Shown one piece after another: positions 42,287-50,660 of a stretch of 64,000 bases of DNA; positions within the stretch are counted from its first letter, which is position 1, and every line of letters starts with the position of its first letter. The position numbers were made by a program, and so were the translations under genes. This DNA comes from Paraburkholderia fungorum (GTDB lineage Bacteria > Pseudomonadota > Gammaproteobacteria > Burkholderiales > Burkholderiaceae), in NCBI RefSeq assembly GCF_003610895.1, contig NZ_MCAS01000023.1:310001-374000 (forward strand), written 5' to 3'. The notes beneath the pieces are model-generated. The model did no database searches, was not told where the DNA came from, and saw only the letters and a list, made by a program, of their open reading frames with translations.

Positions 42287-43192
42287 ATGCTCATTCACCC
42301 GAATTTCGACCCCGTTGCCATTCATCTGGGGCCGCTTGCTGTGCGCTGGTATGGACTGATGTACCTCGTTGCGTTCATCGCGGCGATTGTCGTCGGCCGG
42401 CTGCGGCTGCGTTTGCCATACGTCGCCGCGCAAGGCTGGACTGCCAAAGATATCGACGACATGCTCTTTTACGGTGTGCTCGGTACGATTTTCGGCGGCC
42501 GGCTCGGTTACGTGCTGTTCTATAAGGCGAGCTTTTACTTTGCGCATCCGCTCGACATCTTCAAGGTGTGGGAAGGCGGCATGTCGTTTCACGGCGGCTT
42601 TCTCGGCGTGACGCTGGCGATGGTGCTGTTCGCGTATCAACGCAAACGCTCGTGGTTGCAGGTCACCGATTTCGTCGCGCCGATGGTGCCCACCGGGCTC
42701 GCGGCAGGGCGCCTCGGCAACTTTATCAACGGTGAGTTGTGGGGCCGTGTGACCGATCCTGCTGCACCGTGGGCGATGCTGTTTCCAGGTGCCGCGCCGG
42801 ATGACGCCGCGTGGCTCGCCGCGCATCCGCAACTGGCCGCGCAATGGCATCTGAACGAAGTGTTCGCGCAATATCACATGCTGCCGCGCCATCCGTCGGA
42901 GTTGTATGAGATTGCGCTCGAAGGCGTGGCGCTATTTTTCGTGATGATTTTCTTCTCGCGCAAACCGAAGCCGATGGGCGCGATTTCCGCCGTGTTCCTG
43001 ATCGGCTACGGCCTCGCTCGCTTCACGGTGGAATTCGCGCGTGAGCCGGATGACTTCCTTGGGTTGCTCGCAATGGGCCTCTCGATGGGCCAATGGCTCT
43101 CGCTGCCCATGATCCTTGTGGGCGTCGGCATGCTGGTGTGGTCTTATCGCCGTGCGCGCCGTCAACCGGCACCGGCAGTTGGCGCAAACTGA
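42287..43192 (+). CDS. lgt: Prolipoprotein diacylglyceryl transferase
   Basis: A 301-residue inner-membrane enzyme that adds diacylglycerol to the lipobox Cys of prolipoproteins, such as the DUF3443 lipoproteins in this window. Motifs are diagnostic: GPLAVRWYGLMYLVAFIAAI, GVLGTIFGGRLGYVLFYK, FKVWEGGMSFHGGFLGVTLA (with the essential His), TGLAAGRLGNFINGELWGRV (the Lgt signature with Arg and Asn) and HPSELYEIALEGVALF. About seven membrane segments. A bidirectional terminator follows at 43225. ATG 42287 has no clear ribosome site. Confidence 0.95.
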   Translation: MLIHPNFDPVAIHLGPLAVRWYGLMYLVAFIAAIVVGRLRLRLPYVAAQGWTAKDIDDMLFYGVLGTIFGGRLGYVLFYKASFYFAHPLDIFKVWEGGMSFHGGFLGVTLAMVLFAYQRKRSWLQVTDFVAPMVPTGLAAGRLGNFINGELWGRVTDPAAPWAMLFPGAAPDDAAWLAAHPQLAAQWHLNEVFAQYHMLPRHPSELYEIALEGVALFFVMIFFSRKPKPMGAISAVFLIGYGLARFTVEFAREPDDFLGLLAMGLSMGQWLSLPMILVGVGMLVWSYRRARRQPAPAVGAN

Positions 43193-43224
43193 TCGCTACG
43201 TTTTATCGTAGTGGTCAGCCCATG

Positions 43225-43256
43225 AAAAAAAGCCACGGCATGCCGTGGCTTTTTTC
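43225..43256. terminator. Bidirectional terminator between lgt and the SIMPL gene
   Basis: A 20-bp perfect palindrome (43231-43250, AGCCACGGCATGCCGTGGCT) is flanked by A6 on the left and T6 on the right. It serves the converging lgt (plus) and SIMPL-domain (minus) genes. Confidence 0.9.
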
Positions 43257-43286
43257 TTTGCAGCGGTACCTCAAGCGTTGATCGTG

Positions 43287-44018
43287 TTACTTCATCTGCA
43301 CCGAGCCCGACACGTTGACCGTCACCGTCGACGTGCCGCCTTCGATCGGTACCGGCGCGGACGCCTTCGCGTCGGCGCTCATGGCGCGTGCGCTCATCAT
43401 CATCATGGGGCGTGGCATGACGCCGTTGTGTCCCACGTTGACTTCACGAATCGAATAGCCGTTGTAGCCGAACGCCTGTGCCGACGAAGCGGCCTGCTCG
43501 CGGAACGACTTGATGGCTTCACCGGTGAGCTTCTGCTCGGCGGTACGCTGCGCTTCAGGCGACAGCGAGAACTGCACGTTGCCGACTTGCATGATCGATG
43601 CCATCTGGCCGGCGAGTTTCGACGCCGCGGCGAAGTCGTGCGATTCGAGCATAACTTCGGTACGGCCGCGCCATGCGGAGATGCGGCCATCACGATCGGT
43701 GGACGGGTAGATCGAGAAGGACCCGGTGCGCGCCGTTACGCCGCTGACACCCTTGGCTTTTTGCAGCGCGGCATCAGCGCGCTGATTCAGCGTGGAGGTG
43801 AGCGCGGACGGATCGCTTGCTTCCTGCTCGTAGAACAGCGTGATATCGACGACATCCTGCGGCACTTCCGCGCTTGCTTGTGCGTTCAGCGACAGCACGC
43901 CCGCGGGCTGATACTGCGTCACACTCTGCGCGCGGGCCATGGCCGGCGTCAGCGCGAGTGCGGCAGGGGCGGCGCAAACGAGAGCGAGAGCGAGTGCACG
44001 TGCGGTGTTTTTCGTCAT
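43287..44018 (-). CDS. SIMPL (DUF541) domain periplasmic protein
   Basis: A 243-residue exported protein. ATG 44018 (MTKNTARALALALVCAAPAA) has AGGAGT upstream and starts a signal peptide ending near ARA; 20 upstream codons are rejected. The domain reads GVLSLNAQASAEVPQDVVDI, TLFYEQEASDPSALTSTLNQ and RADAALQKAKGVSGVTARTG, the SIMPL/YggE pattern. A late GHNGVMPRPMMMMSARAMSA is Met-rich, which recurs in this family. YggE-type proteins have been linked to oxidative stress tolerance but have no defined reaction. Confidence 0.88.
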   Translation of the reverse strand: MTKNTARALALALVCAAPAALALTPAMARAQSVTQYQPAGVLSLNAQASAEVPQDVVDITLFYEQEASDPSALTSTLNQRADAALQKAKGVSGVTARTGSFSIYPSTDRDGRISAWRGRTEVMLESHDFAAASKLAGQMASIMQVGNVQFSLSPEAQRTAEQKLTGEAIKSFREQAASSAQAFGYNGYSIREVNVGHNGVMPRPMMMMSARAMSADAKASAPVPIEGGTSTVTVNVSGSVQMK

Positions 44019-44224
44019 TTTTGGACTCCTTGCTTGAACAGGTTGTGCACGATTTGAGCGAGCGCTGTGCAATGGCACAACGTTTGCGAGTCCGTTAGGC
44101 GCCTGTAACCTGAGCTTGGTTCCCTAATTTGACGTTTGCTCACACTTGCTTTCAGGCGTGCGTGGATTCGCGCATGACGTGCGTAGCACGCCAGCGACGC
44201 CGGGCCGCTTGTGCAGATGCAGCG

Positions 44225-44683
44225 TCAAACAAGACGTTTGGTGATGAAGCGCCATTCGGCTTCGGTCACCGGTGTGATCGACAGACGGTTGCCTCTGGCG
44301 AGCACGCGCATGTCCTTCAGTTCCTCGTGCTCGCGCAGCGCGGCAAGCGGAATCAACGGAATCTTCTTCTTGAACACTACGTCGACGAGCAGCCAGCGCG
44401 GCGTCTCCTGCGACGACTTCGGGTCGTAGTAGGGGCTCTTCTTGTCGAATTGAGTCGGGTCCGGATAGGCTGTGGAGGATACCTCCGCGATCCCGGCGAT
44501 GCCCGGCTCAGGGCAACTCGAGTGATAGAACAGCACACCGTCGCCAACCTGCATCATGTCGCGCATGAAATTACGCGCCTGATAGTTGCGCACACCAGTC
44601 CACGGCAACGTGTGTTGCGGTGCGTGGGCGAGATGGTCGATGCTTGCCTCGTCCGGTTCGGACTTCATTAGCCAGTAGCGCAT
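44225..44683 (-). CDS. EVE domain protein
   Basis: A 152-residue single EVE-domain (PUA-like) protein. Landmarks are MRYWLMKSEPDEASIDHLAH, WTGVRNYQARNFMRDMMQVG, DGVLFYHSSCPEPGIAGIAE and WLLVDVVFKKKIPLIPLAAL. The aromatic cage of this fold binds modified nucleobases in DNA or RNA. The gene is separated by a terminator from the 6S RNA gene upstream, a typical neighbour in Burkholderiales. Ligand unknown. ATG 44683 is the canonical start. Confidence 0.93.
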   Translation of the reverse strand: MRYWLMKSEPDEASIDHLAHAPQHTLPWTGVRNYQARNFMRDMMQVGDGVLFYHSSCPEPGIAGIAEVSSTAYPDPTQFDKKSPYYDPKSSQETPRWLLVDVVFKKKIPLIPLAALREHEELKDMRVLARGNRLSITPVTEAEWRFITKRLV

Positions 44684-44736
44684 GAATCGAATTGAACGTT
44701 AAAGGTTTGAGAATACAGAAGAAAATGCGAGGCCCA

Positions 44737-44774
44737 AAGAAAAACGGCACCGAACCGAAGTCCGATGCCGTTTT
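44737..44774 (-). terminator. Terminator after the 6S RNA gene
   Basis: On the minus strand AACGGCATCGG is followed by an ACTTCGG-type loop and then CGGTGCCGTTTTTCTTT. The stem ACGGCA/TGCCGT (44744-44749 with 44766-44771) is extended with mismatches. It ends the transcript beginning near 44960. Confidence 0.85.
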
Positions 44775-44780
44775 GAATAA

Positions 44781-44960
44781 GGTCCCCGCCTTAGCCGCTA
44801 GGCCGGCATCCTGAACCGGGGGTTCAGAATTGGTCGCAGTTAGCAGCACTTCGGGTACATCAGACAGAGTGACGCGCACACCCGTGCTACAAATTTCCAC
44901 AACCGTGCACATGGCATTGGTTCAAGGAATATATGACCTTGGCGAACCAGGCAGGGAAGT
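44781..44960 (-). ncRNA. ssrS: 6S RNA
   Basis: About 180 nt on the minus strand, matching the expected length, between zapA and the EVE gene where betaproteobacteria have ssrS. The ends pair: CCCTGCCT (minus, at 44956-44949) with AGGCGGGG (44791-44784). Between them are TTCCTTGAACCAATGCC near the 5' side and CTGCGACCAATTCTGAACC near the 3' side, which resemble conserved 6S blocks. A terminator follows immediately. 6S RNA mimics an open promoter and sequesters sigma-70 RNA polymerase in stationary phase. Exact ends are estimates. Confidence 0.85.
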
Positions 44961-45070
44961 CAAACCGATTGAACTCAATCACTTGCATGAGTCTCTGCTC
45001 ATGCATTGCGCTTGAATTCGCAGCCGATCTCAGGAGCGGCTACTTGAAATTGTTCGAGACGGCTGAGTAC

Positions 45071-45385
45071 TTACTGCATGCTGTACTGCTGAATCACAGT
45101 ACCCAGTTGTTCGTTCATTTGGTGCATTGTACGCCGGATTTCTTCTGCAGGAAATGCTTCTCCGTGTCGCACGCTAGATTGCAGCTTAAGCAGTTCCGAT
45201 GCCAGCGACAGCGCAGCCATGACGGCAATGCGATCCGTGCCGCGCACGTTGCTGTTATTGCGGATCTTCGACATCTCGGCGTCGACGCGTGCAACCGCTT
45301 CAAGCAGCGCGCCTTCAGTTTCCGGCGAGCAGGCGAGGCGATAGGGCACACCGAGAATCGATACTTCGATCTGCTTGGTGGTCAT
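45071..45385 (-). CDS. zapA: Cell division protein ZapA
   Basis: A 104-residue protein: MTTKQIEVSILGVPYRLACS, PETEGALLEAVARVDAEMSK, NVRGTDRIAVMAALSLASEL and a C-terminal helix. This is the ZapA domain, which crosslinks FtsZ filaments at mid-cell. Its ATG overlaps the stop of the upstream coiled-coil gene by 4 bp (ATGA), implying coupled translation. The 6S RNA gene lies 110 bp downstream on the same strand. No anomalies. Confidence 0.94.
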   Translation of the reverse strand: MTTKQIEVSILGVPYRLACSPETEGALLEAVARVDAEMSKIRNNSNVRGTDRIAVMAALSLASELLKLQSSVRHGEAFPAEEIRRTMHQMNEQLGTVIQQYSMQ

Positions 45386-45738
45386 GCATTTTCTCCATGG
45401 CGGGTGACGTCGCTCTCCGCTTCGACCTCATGCGGCGCGGTATCGAGCAGATCGAGCTGATTGTCAGGCTCGCTGTGCGCGCGAGCGCGCGGCAGCTTTT
45501 CGAGGATCGCATTCAGGCGCACCTGCGCGTCGTCGATCTTTGCCGACAGCGCGTCGCGCTCCGCCTGGAGTGCATCGCGCTCCTCGCGCATCAATGCGAG
45601 TTCCGTGCGCGCGGCCTCTGCTTCGGCATGCGTTTGGGCGAGCTCATTCTCAAGCGCGAGCCGCGCTTCATTGTGGCGTTGGCTGATCGCGATCAGCTTG
45701 CCGATATTCTGTGAAAGTGTTTCGAGTTCGGTGAGCAT
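45382..45738 (-). CDS. ZapB-like coiled-coil protein
   Basis: A 118-residue protein. Residues 1-80 are a continuous coiled coil (MLTELETLSQNIGKLIAISQ, EARLALENELAQTHAEAEAA, MREERDALQAERDALSAKID) with regular leucines; the tail DNQLDLLDTAPHEVEAESD is acidic. Size, coiled coil and the 4-bp overlap with zapA suggest a ZapB-type partner that joins ZapA in the divisome, but coiled coils resemble one another and the name is inferred from context. ATG 45738 is preceded by a GGACGC-rich stretch. Confidence 0.75.
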   Translation of the reverse strand: MLTELETLSQNIGKLIAISQRHNEARLALENELAQTHAEAEAARTELALMREERDALQAERDALSAKIDDAQVRLNAILEKLPRARAHSEPDNQLDLLDTAPHEVEAESDVTRHGENA

Positions 45739-45966
45739 CTGCTGCGTCCTCTAAAGACATTGCATTTTAGCGCGGAATGTCGCAGGTTCCGACAATTGTC
45801 TCGTTTCGAGACGTAACAACATCGCTTTGTGCAGGCATTTATCGACCATATGATGAAAAGCGACCCGCGCATCGGACAATAACCTGCACATAACGGAACA
45901 GATTGCGCACGGATTAACCATTCTTGACGGACCCGAAGGCCGCTCCTAAACTGGCCGCACTTTTTT

Positions 45967-46187
45967 GCTGCCCGCGCGCTTTTTCACAATGCGCGCTGCT
46001 TGACGGGAGGCAGGGCGCGTGTCTCGCGTGAACGCGCGGACCTGCGCGGCCCCGCAACGGTGAGCGGCCGCACTCGTCATGGCAGTCGATTCTGATCGTG
46101 TGTTTGAAGCTGAACACGCGAGTGTGCCACTGCGCGCCACGCGTGGGAAGGCAGGATCGATGTGTCGTTAGCCGGGACGCTGGGCAG
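45967..46187 (+). ncRNA. Cobalamin riboswitch (B12 element)
   Basis: The aptamer core is readable: GCGGCCCCGCAACGGTGAGC around 46047-46066 (B12-box-like GCCCCGCAAC), then GTGCCACTG near 46124-46132, GGGAAGGCAGG at 46144-46154 and GTTAGCCGGGACGC at 46166-46179. The ends pair: CTGCCC (45968-45973) with GGGCAG (46181-46186). Size and order match class I adenosylcobalamin riboswitches. It should repress the downstream operon when B12 is plentiful. The next coding material is a broken btuB, followed by intact btuC, so it now controls a shortened operon. Confidence 0.88.
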
Positions 46188-46457
46188 AGGGAGAGAGCCG
46201 TCTTCAAGCGAACGTAAAAAAGCGCCGGCGCCCAACGCGAATCCGAGCACGAACGGCTATCCGAACGAAAGCAGCCCGGTGTTGATGAGTCATAAGGTCA
46301 ACGATAGATGGGACGCGAACCTCATGCATTTTCTGCCGGGCGCTCACGGCAGCTTCGACAAAGCGCGCGGTTTGATCTTCCGGCGCAGCCAGCTTCATCT
46401 CAATCCACTGCGCGATCGGTATTCCGGTTTCGGCGGCGGGCGAACAGTTACTATCTC

Positions 46458-46517
46458 GGCTACGGCTACGGCTACGGCTACGGCTACGGCTACGGCTACG
46501 GCTACGGCTACGGCTAC
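46458..46517 (+). repeat. (GGCTAC)10 hexanucleotide repeat
   Basis: Ten perfect copies of GGCTAC lie in the decayed region between the riboswitch and btuC. They would encode (Gly-Tyr)10 in one frame and (Ala-Thr)n in another. Perfect identity of all copies suggests recent expansion. Confidence 0.95.
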
Positions 46518-46664
46518 GGCATCACGGGTATTGGAAGGCGGCTGCAAGCTATTCGAACCCGATCGATTATCCGCAACTCTCGCCCGGAACTTACTTGGTC
46601 GAACAGGCTGGCCGTGCAGAGGTACACGGATCGAAGGATCGTGGAGCGGCCATGCGCGCAAGAC

Positions 46665-46809
46665 GGATATGCGCGCGACAACAACATCGCGAAGGCCTGG
46701 TACGTTACCGCGCGGATCCAGAGCCTGTCGAAAGGACTATGAAACGGCTTACTTGTATGACTCGCCGCGACGCGGTGCGTATCTCTCAGCTGGTTGGCAG
46801 CGGCAGTGA
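46665..46809 (+). pseudogene. btuB: C-terminal remnant of a TonB-dependent B12 receptor (btuB), frameshifted
   Basis: One frame reads GYARDNNIAKAWYVTARIQS up to about 46733, and the next frame continues KDYETAYLYDSPRRGAYLSA then GWQRQ and TGA at 46807-46809. Joined, this is the standard last-strand segment of BtuB-type receptors (..WYVTARIQNLFDKDYETAY..SPRRGAYLSAGWQ). The join is consistent with loss of two bases where LFD is expected. From 46188 to 46664 I recognise no plug or barrel sequence, so most of a roughly 600-residue gene is deleted or scrambled. The location between a B12 riboswitch and btuC is where btuB normally sits. Confidence 0.8.
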
Positions 46810-46836
46810 CGAAGCGGCTTGCATGAGAACGCGTCG

Positions 46837-47883
46837 ATGAACCGAGGCTCGAGTCCGATGCCCACGACCACGATGCGCGTGATGAGCGCGAAGCGCGCTG
46901 CCGCGATCTGGTTCGCGCTCGCCGGAATCGCCCTTGTTGTGCTGACGGCTTCGCTCGCGCTCGGCAGCGTATCGCTCGCACCCGCGCGCGTGTTGGCGGC
47001 GCTGCTGCCGTCGCATGCCGAGTCCGCCGATCTGGCCGGCGAGATCGTGCGCACACTGCGTTTGCCGCGCGCGCTGGCTGGCTTCGCGTGCGGCGCGTTG
47101 CTGGCGCTGGCCGGTGCGTTGCTGCAAGTGCTGTTGCGCAACCCGTTGGCCGAACCCTACGTATTGGGCGTATCGGGCGGCGCGGCGACGTTCGCGCTGG
47201 TCGCGATGATCGCCGGTTGCGCGTGGTGGATCGTCGATGCCAGCGCGTTTGCCGGCGCTTTCGTGTCGATCCTGCTGGTGCTCGGTCTCGCCCGCCGGGA
47301 GTTGTGGCGAGGCGAGCCGCAGGATACGTCGCCGCGTTTGCTGCTGACCGGCGCCGTGATCGCGGCCGGTTGGGGCGCCGTGATTACCTTGCTGCTCAAC
47401 CTCGCGCCGGACAACCGGCTGCGCGGTATGTTGTTCTGGCTGACCGGCGATCTGAACGGCGGCGCGATGCCCTGGATGGCGCTCGTCGCGCTGGTTGTCG
47501 CTCTGGTGGCGATCGTACCCGCCGCGCCGCGTCTGAACGTGCTGCTGCGCGGCGATGCCGCCGCGCAGGCACTCGGCGTTGCCGTGATGCCGCTGCGCCT
47601 GCGCGTGTATCTGGTGGCGTCGCTCGCGGCTGCCGCGGCGGTAACGACGGCGGGCACCATCGGTTTTGTCGGCCTCGTAGTGCCGCATGTGCTGCGGCTC
47701 GCGTTCGGCAACGATCAGCGCATGCTGCTGCCGGCGGCGGCGCTCGGCGGTGGCGTTGCGGTGATGGGTGCGGACCTGATCGCGCGGACCGTGGTCGCAC
47801 CGGCGCAATTGCCGGTCGGCGTGATCACGTCGATCGTGGGTGTGCCAGTGTTTCTGTGGATGCTATTGCGCAGGCGCCGATGA
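46837..47883 (+). CDS. btuC: Cobalamin (corrinoid) ABC importer permease
   Basis: A 348-residue FecCD-family permease with about ten membrane segments: RAAAIWFALAGIALVVLTAS, RTLRLPRALAGFACGALLAL, PLAEPYVLGVSGGAATFALV, LRGMLFWLTGDLNGGAMPWM and GTIGFVGLVVPHVLRLAFGN. The last segment is the ATPase-contact and cap-binding landmark of the family. The start is taken at ATG 46837 (MNRGSSPMPTTTMRV); ATG 46858 is equally plausible and neither has a strong ribosome site. It overlaps btuD by 4 bp. The linked btuD, btuF and cob genes point to corrinoids rather than iron siderophores. Any riboswitch control has to act through the pseudogene region. Confidence 0.9.
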   Translation: MNRGSSPMPTTTMRVMSAKRAAAIWFALAGIALVVLTASLALGSVSLAPARVLAALLPSHAESADLAGEIVRTLRLPRALAGFACGALLALAGALLQVLLRNPLAEPYVLGVSGGAATFALVAMIAGCAWWIVDASAFAGAFVSILLVLGLARRELWRGEPQDTSPRLLLTGAVIAAGWGAVITLLLNLAPDNRLRGMLFWLTGDLNGGAMPWMALVALVVALVAIVPAAPRLNVLLRGDAAAQALGVAVMPLRLRVYLVASLAAAAAVTTAGTIGFVGLVVPHVLRLAFGNDQRMLLPAAALGGGVAVMGADLIARTVVAPAQLPVGVITSIVGVPVFLWMLLRRRR

Positions 47884-48719
47884 TGAACCCACACGACGCC
47901 CCCCAAGTGGCGCTCAGCGCGCAACGCCTGAGCTTGCGCGCGGGCATGCGCACCTTGCTCGACGCGTTCACGCATACGTTCTACGCAGGCGAGATCTGGT
48001 GCATCGCCGGACCGAACGGCGCGGGCAAGACGACCTTGCTGTCCACACTGGCGGGTCTCGCTCAACCGTCGGCGGGCCATGTCGAACTCGACGGCGTGCG
48101 TCTCGCCGACTGGCAGCCGCTCCCGCTCGCGCAGCGTCGCGCGCTGATGCCGCAAAGCGCAGCGGACGCTTTCAGCGCGAGCGTGCTCGACATCGTGATG
48201 CTGAACCGCTTTCCGCATCTGAGCGGCTGGGGCTGGGAAGGCGAAGCCGATCGTGCGGCGGCGCATGCCGCGTTAGATAGTCTGGGACTCACCGCATTCG
48301 CCGCGCGCGACGTGCTCTCGCTTTCGGGCGGTGAACGTCAACGCGTCGCGCTGGCCGCGGTGTTGTGCCAGGAGGCGCCGTTGTTGCTGCTCGACGAACC
48401 GCTCTCGCATCTGGATCTGCACCACCAGATCGATTGTCTGGAAGCGTTGACCGCCTGGACGCGCGAGCCTCGGCGTACAGTGATGTTTTCGTGCCACGAT
48501 CTGAATCTCGCGCGCCGCTTTGCGACTCATGCGCTGCTGCTCGACGGCAACGGCGGCGCGTATGCCGGACCGGTGCACGACGTGCTGACGCCCACGCTGA
48601 CGAGCCGTGCGTTCGGCTATCCATTGATTCTGATTCGCGACGGCGAGCATGAGGCGCTGATTCCCGCGCCGCGCTCGCGTCACGAATCGCTTGCGGCTGA
48701 TGACACAGCGGCAGGCTAA
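47880..48719 (+). CDS. btuD: Cobalamin (corrinoid) ABC importer ATPase
   Basis: A 279-residue ABC ATPase. Walker A GPNGAGKTT is at residues 44-52, the signature LSGGERQRVALAAVLCQEAP and Walker B LLLLDEPLSHLDLHHQ follow, with the switch His in VMFSCHDLNLARRFATHALL. ATG 47880 overlaps the end of btuC (ATGA), the typical coupled arrangement. It energises the importer encoded by btuC; the binding protein gene (51365-52276) is on the opposite strand nearby. The C-terminus carries about 25 extra residues after the core. Confidence 0.9.
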   Translation: MMNPHDAPQVALSAQRLSLRAGMRTLLDAFTHTFYAGEIWCIAGPNGAGKTTLLSTLAGLAQPSAGHVELDGVRLADWQPLPLAQRRALMPQSAADAFSASVLDIVMLNRFPHLSGWGWEGEADRAAAHAALDSLGLTAFAARDVLSLSGGERQRVALAAVLCQEAPLLLLDEPLSHLDLHHQIDCLEALTAWTREPRRTVMFSCHDLNLARRFATHALLLDGNGGAYAGPVHDVLTPTLTSRAFGYPLILIRDGEHEALIPAPRSRHESLAADDTAAG

Positions 48720-48758
48720 ACACCTTATAACAACACCCTCTCTCTGTTTGAAACGTCT

Positions 48759-49820
48759 ATGACTTCTTTACCAGGTTTGCCGGGATTGACCGACGTCGAA
48801 CCGCTCGACCAAACGTTGCGCGCCGAACTGCAGCACATTATCGATACCAAGACCAAGCCGCCTGGCAGTCTTGGACGGCTCGAAACACTCGCGCGGCAGT
48901 TGGGATTGATCCAGCGCACAACGCACCCTACGGTCGCGCTCCCGGCGATGATCGTGTTCGCCGGCGATCACGGCATTGCGCAGGAGGGCGTGAGTCCTTA
49001 TCCGCAAGCGGTGACCGCGCAAATGGTCGCCAACTTTCTCGCGGGCGGCGCGGCGATCAATGCTTTGAGCCGCGTCTGCGGCGTCGAACTCGAAGTGGTC
49101 AACTCGGGCATCGCGACGCCGCTGCCATCCACTGAAGGTCTTATCGATATTCCGGTTGCGGCCGGCACGCGCAACTTCGCGCACGAACCCGCGATGACGC
49201 GTGAACAGGCGCTGGCCGCGATGCAGGCGGGCGCGGCTCGCGTGCGGCATCATGCGGCGCTAGGCACCAATGTGATCGGCTTCGGCGAGATGGGCATTGC
49301 GAATACGTCGTCGGCTGCGTGTCTGATGAGCCGCCTGTGCGGCGTGCCGATCGACGAATGTGTCGGACGCGGCACGGGTCTCGACAATGCGGGGCTGGCG
49401 AAAAAGCGCAACGTGCTGGCTTCGGCACTCGCGCATCACGTCGTTTCCAACGATCCGCTCGACGTGCTCGCCACTTTCGGCGGCTTTGAAATCGCCATGA
49501 TGACGGGCGCATATCTCGCCGCCGCGCAAGCGCGGATGACGATCCTCGTCGACGGTTTCATCGCGACTTCGGCATTGCTGGTGGCCGATGCGTTCGCACC
49601 GAACGTGCGCGAGTATTGTGTGTTCGCGCATGCGTCGAATGAGGCGGGGCATCGGCGCATGCTCGATCATTTCGGTGCGCTGCCGTTGCTTTCGCTCGAC
49701 ATGCGTCTCGGCGAAGGCACTGGCGCAGTACTCGCGGTGCCGTTGCTGCGCGCAGCGGTGGCGTTCATCAATGAAATGGCGAGCTTCGAATCGGCTGGGG
49801 TTGCGAATCGCGATGCCTGA
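48759..49820 (+). CDS. cobT: Nicotinate-nucleotide-dimethylbenzimidazole phosphoribosyltransferase
   Basis: A 353-residue enzyme that makes alpha-ribazole phosphate, the activated lower ligand of B12. Landmarks: DTKTKPPGSLGRLETLARQL (the substrate-binding GSLGxLE), MIVFAGDHGIAQEGVSPYPQ, GFGEMGIANTSSAACLMSRL and the C-terminal LDMRLGEGTGAVLAVPLLRA, whose Glu is the catalytic base in the family. ATG 48759 lies 39 bp after btuD. Length normal. Works with CobS and CobC encoded next. Confidence 0.94.
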   Translation: MTSLPGLPGLTDVEPLDQTLRAELQHIIDTKTKPPGSLGRLETLARQLGLIQRTTHPTVALPAMIVFAGDHGIAQEGVSPYPQAVTAQMVANFLAGGAAINALSRVCGVELEVVNSGIATPLPSTEGLIDIPVAAGTRNFAHEPAMTREQALAAMQAGAARVRHHAALGTNVIGFGEMGIANTSSAACLMSRLCGVPIDECVGRGTGLDNAGLAKKRNVLASALAHHVVSNDPLDVLATFGGFEIAMMTGAYLAAAQARMTILVDGFIATSALLVADAFAPNVREYCVFAHASNEAGHRRMLDHFGALPLLSLDMRLGEGTGAVLAVPLLRAAVAFINEMASFESAGVANRDA

Positions 49821-49883
49821 CTCATCGTACAAAGCGCCCGTATACGAAGCGCTGTCGTACAGAAGCGCGCGTCCGGCTCACTT

Positions 49884-50660
49884 ATGAACCCGCTCGCTGA
49901 ACTGCGTTATTTCTTCACGGCGCTCGGCTATTTCACGCGCGTACCGGTGCCGCGCTGGGTTGGCTACGAACCGCACTATCTGAATGCGGCGGCACGTTAT
50001 TTTCCGCTCGTCGGTCTATTGATTGGCGGATTGAGCGCGCTGGTCTATCTCGCGGCGTTGCATGTCTTTCCCGCCGGCGTGGCGGTGCTGCTGTCGATGG
50101 CGGCGTCGCTTCTCGTGACTGGCGCGTTTCACGAGGACGGACTCGCCGATTGCGCCGATGCGTTCGGTGGCGCCTATACGCGCGAGGACGTGTTGCGCAT
50201 CATGCACGATTCGCGCATCGGCGCTTTCGGGGCCATCGCGCTCGTGATCGCGTTGGCGCTGAAATGGCAAACGCTCGCCGCGTTGCCGCCGGTGCGCGCT
50301 GCGAGTCTGATGATTGCGGCGCATGCGGCAAGCCGCGTGTTTGCCATCAGCTATCTGGCCACGCTCGACTATGTGCGCACCGAAGGCAAAGCCAAACCGG
50401 TCGCGCAACGCCTGAGTAGTCCCGCGTTGCTCTGCGCGGCGGTGTCCGGTTTGCCGTTGCTGCTCTGGCCGAACGGGCCCGGGTTGCCGGATTGGCGCTT
50501 CGCCGGCGCGGCGTTCGTCGTGCTGGCGGCGCTGCGGTTTGCCATGGGGCGTTACTTCGTCAAACGGATTGGCGGCTACACCGGCGACTGCCTGGGCTTC
50601 GCACAACAGATTTTTGAATTGAGCATCTATCTGCTGGGGCTTGCATGGATATCGTCCTGA
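49884..50660 (+). CDS. cobS: Adenosylcobinamide-GDP ribazoletransferase (cobalamin synthase)
   Basis: A 258-residue membrane enzyme with about six hydrophobic segments. It starts MNPLAELRYFFTALGYFTRV and has the family's metal-binding stretch GAFHEDGLADCADAFGGAYT (paired acidic residues) and the C-terminal RIGGYTGDCLGFAQQIFELS. It joins adenosylcobinamide-GDP (from CobU) with alpha-ribazole phosphate (from CobT). It overlaps cobC by 16 bp and lies 63 bp after cobT. No ribosome site is obvious at ATG 49884, so translation may depend on upstream coupling. Confidence 0.94.
   Translation: MNPLAELRYFFTALGYFTRVPVPRWVGYEPHYLNAAARYFPLVGLLIGGLSALVYLAALHVFPAGVAVLLSMAASLLVTGAFHEDGLADCADAFGGAYTREDVLRIMHDSRIGAFGAIALVIALALKWQTLAALPPVRAASLMIAAHAASRVFAISYLATLDYVRTEGKAKPVAQRLSSPALLCAAVSGLPLLLWPNGPGLPDWRFAGAAFVVLAALRFAMGRYFVKRIGGYTGDCLGFAQQIFELSIYLLGLAWISS

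Noticed and set aside
46162..46809. An intact 215-residue gene behind the riboswitch
   Set aside because: The frame is dominated by the hexanucleotide repeat and only its last 25 codons match a receptor; the preceding receptor residues are in another frame, so it is a pseudogene.
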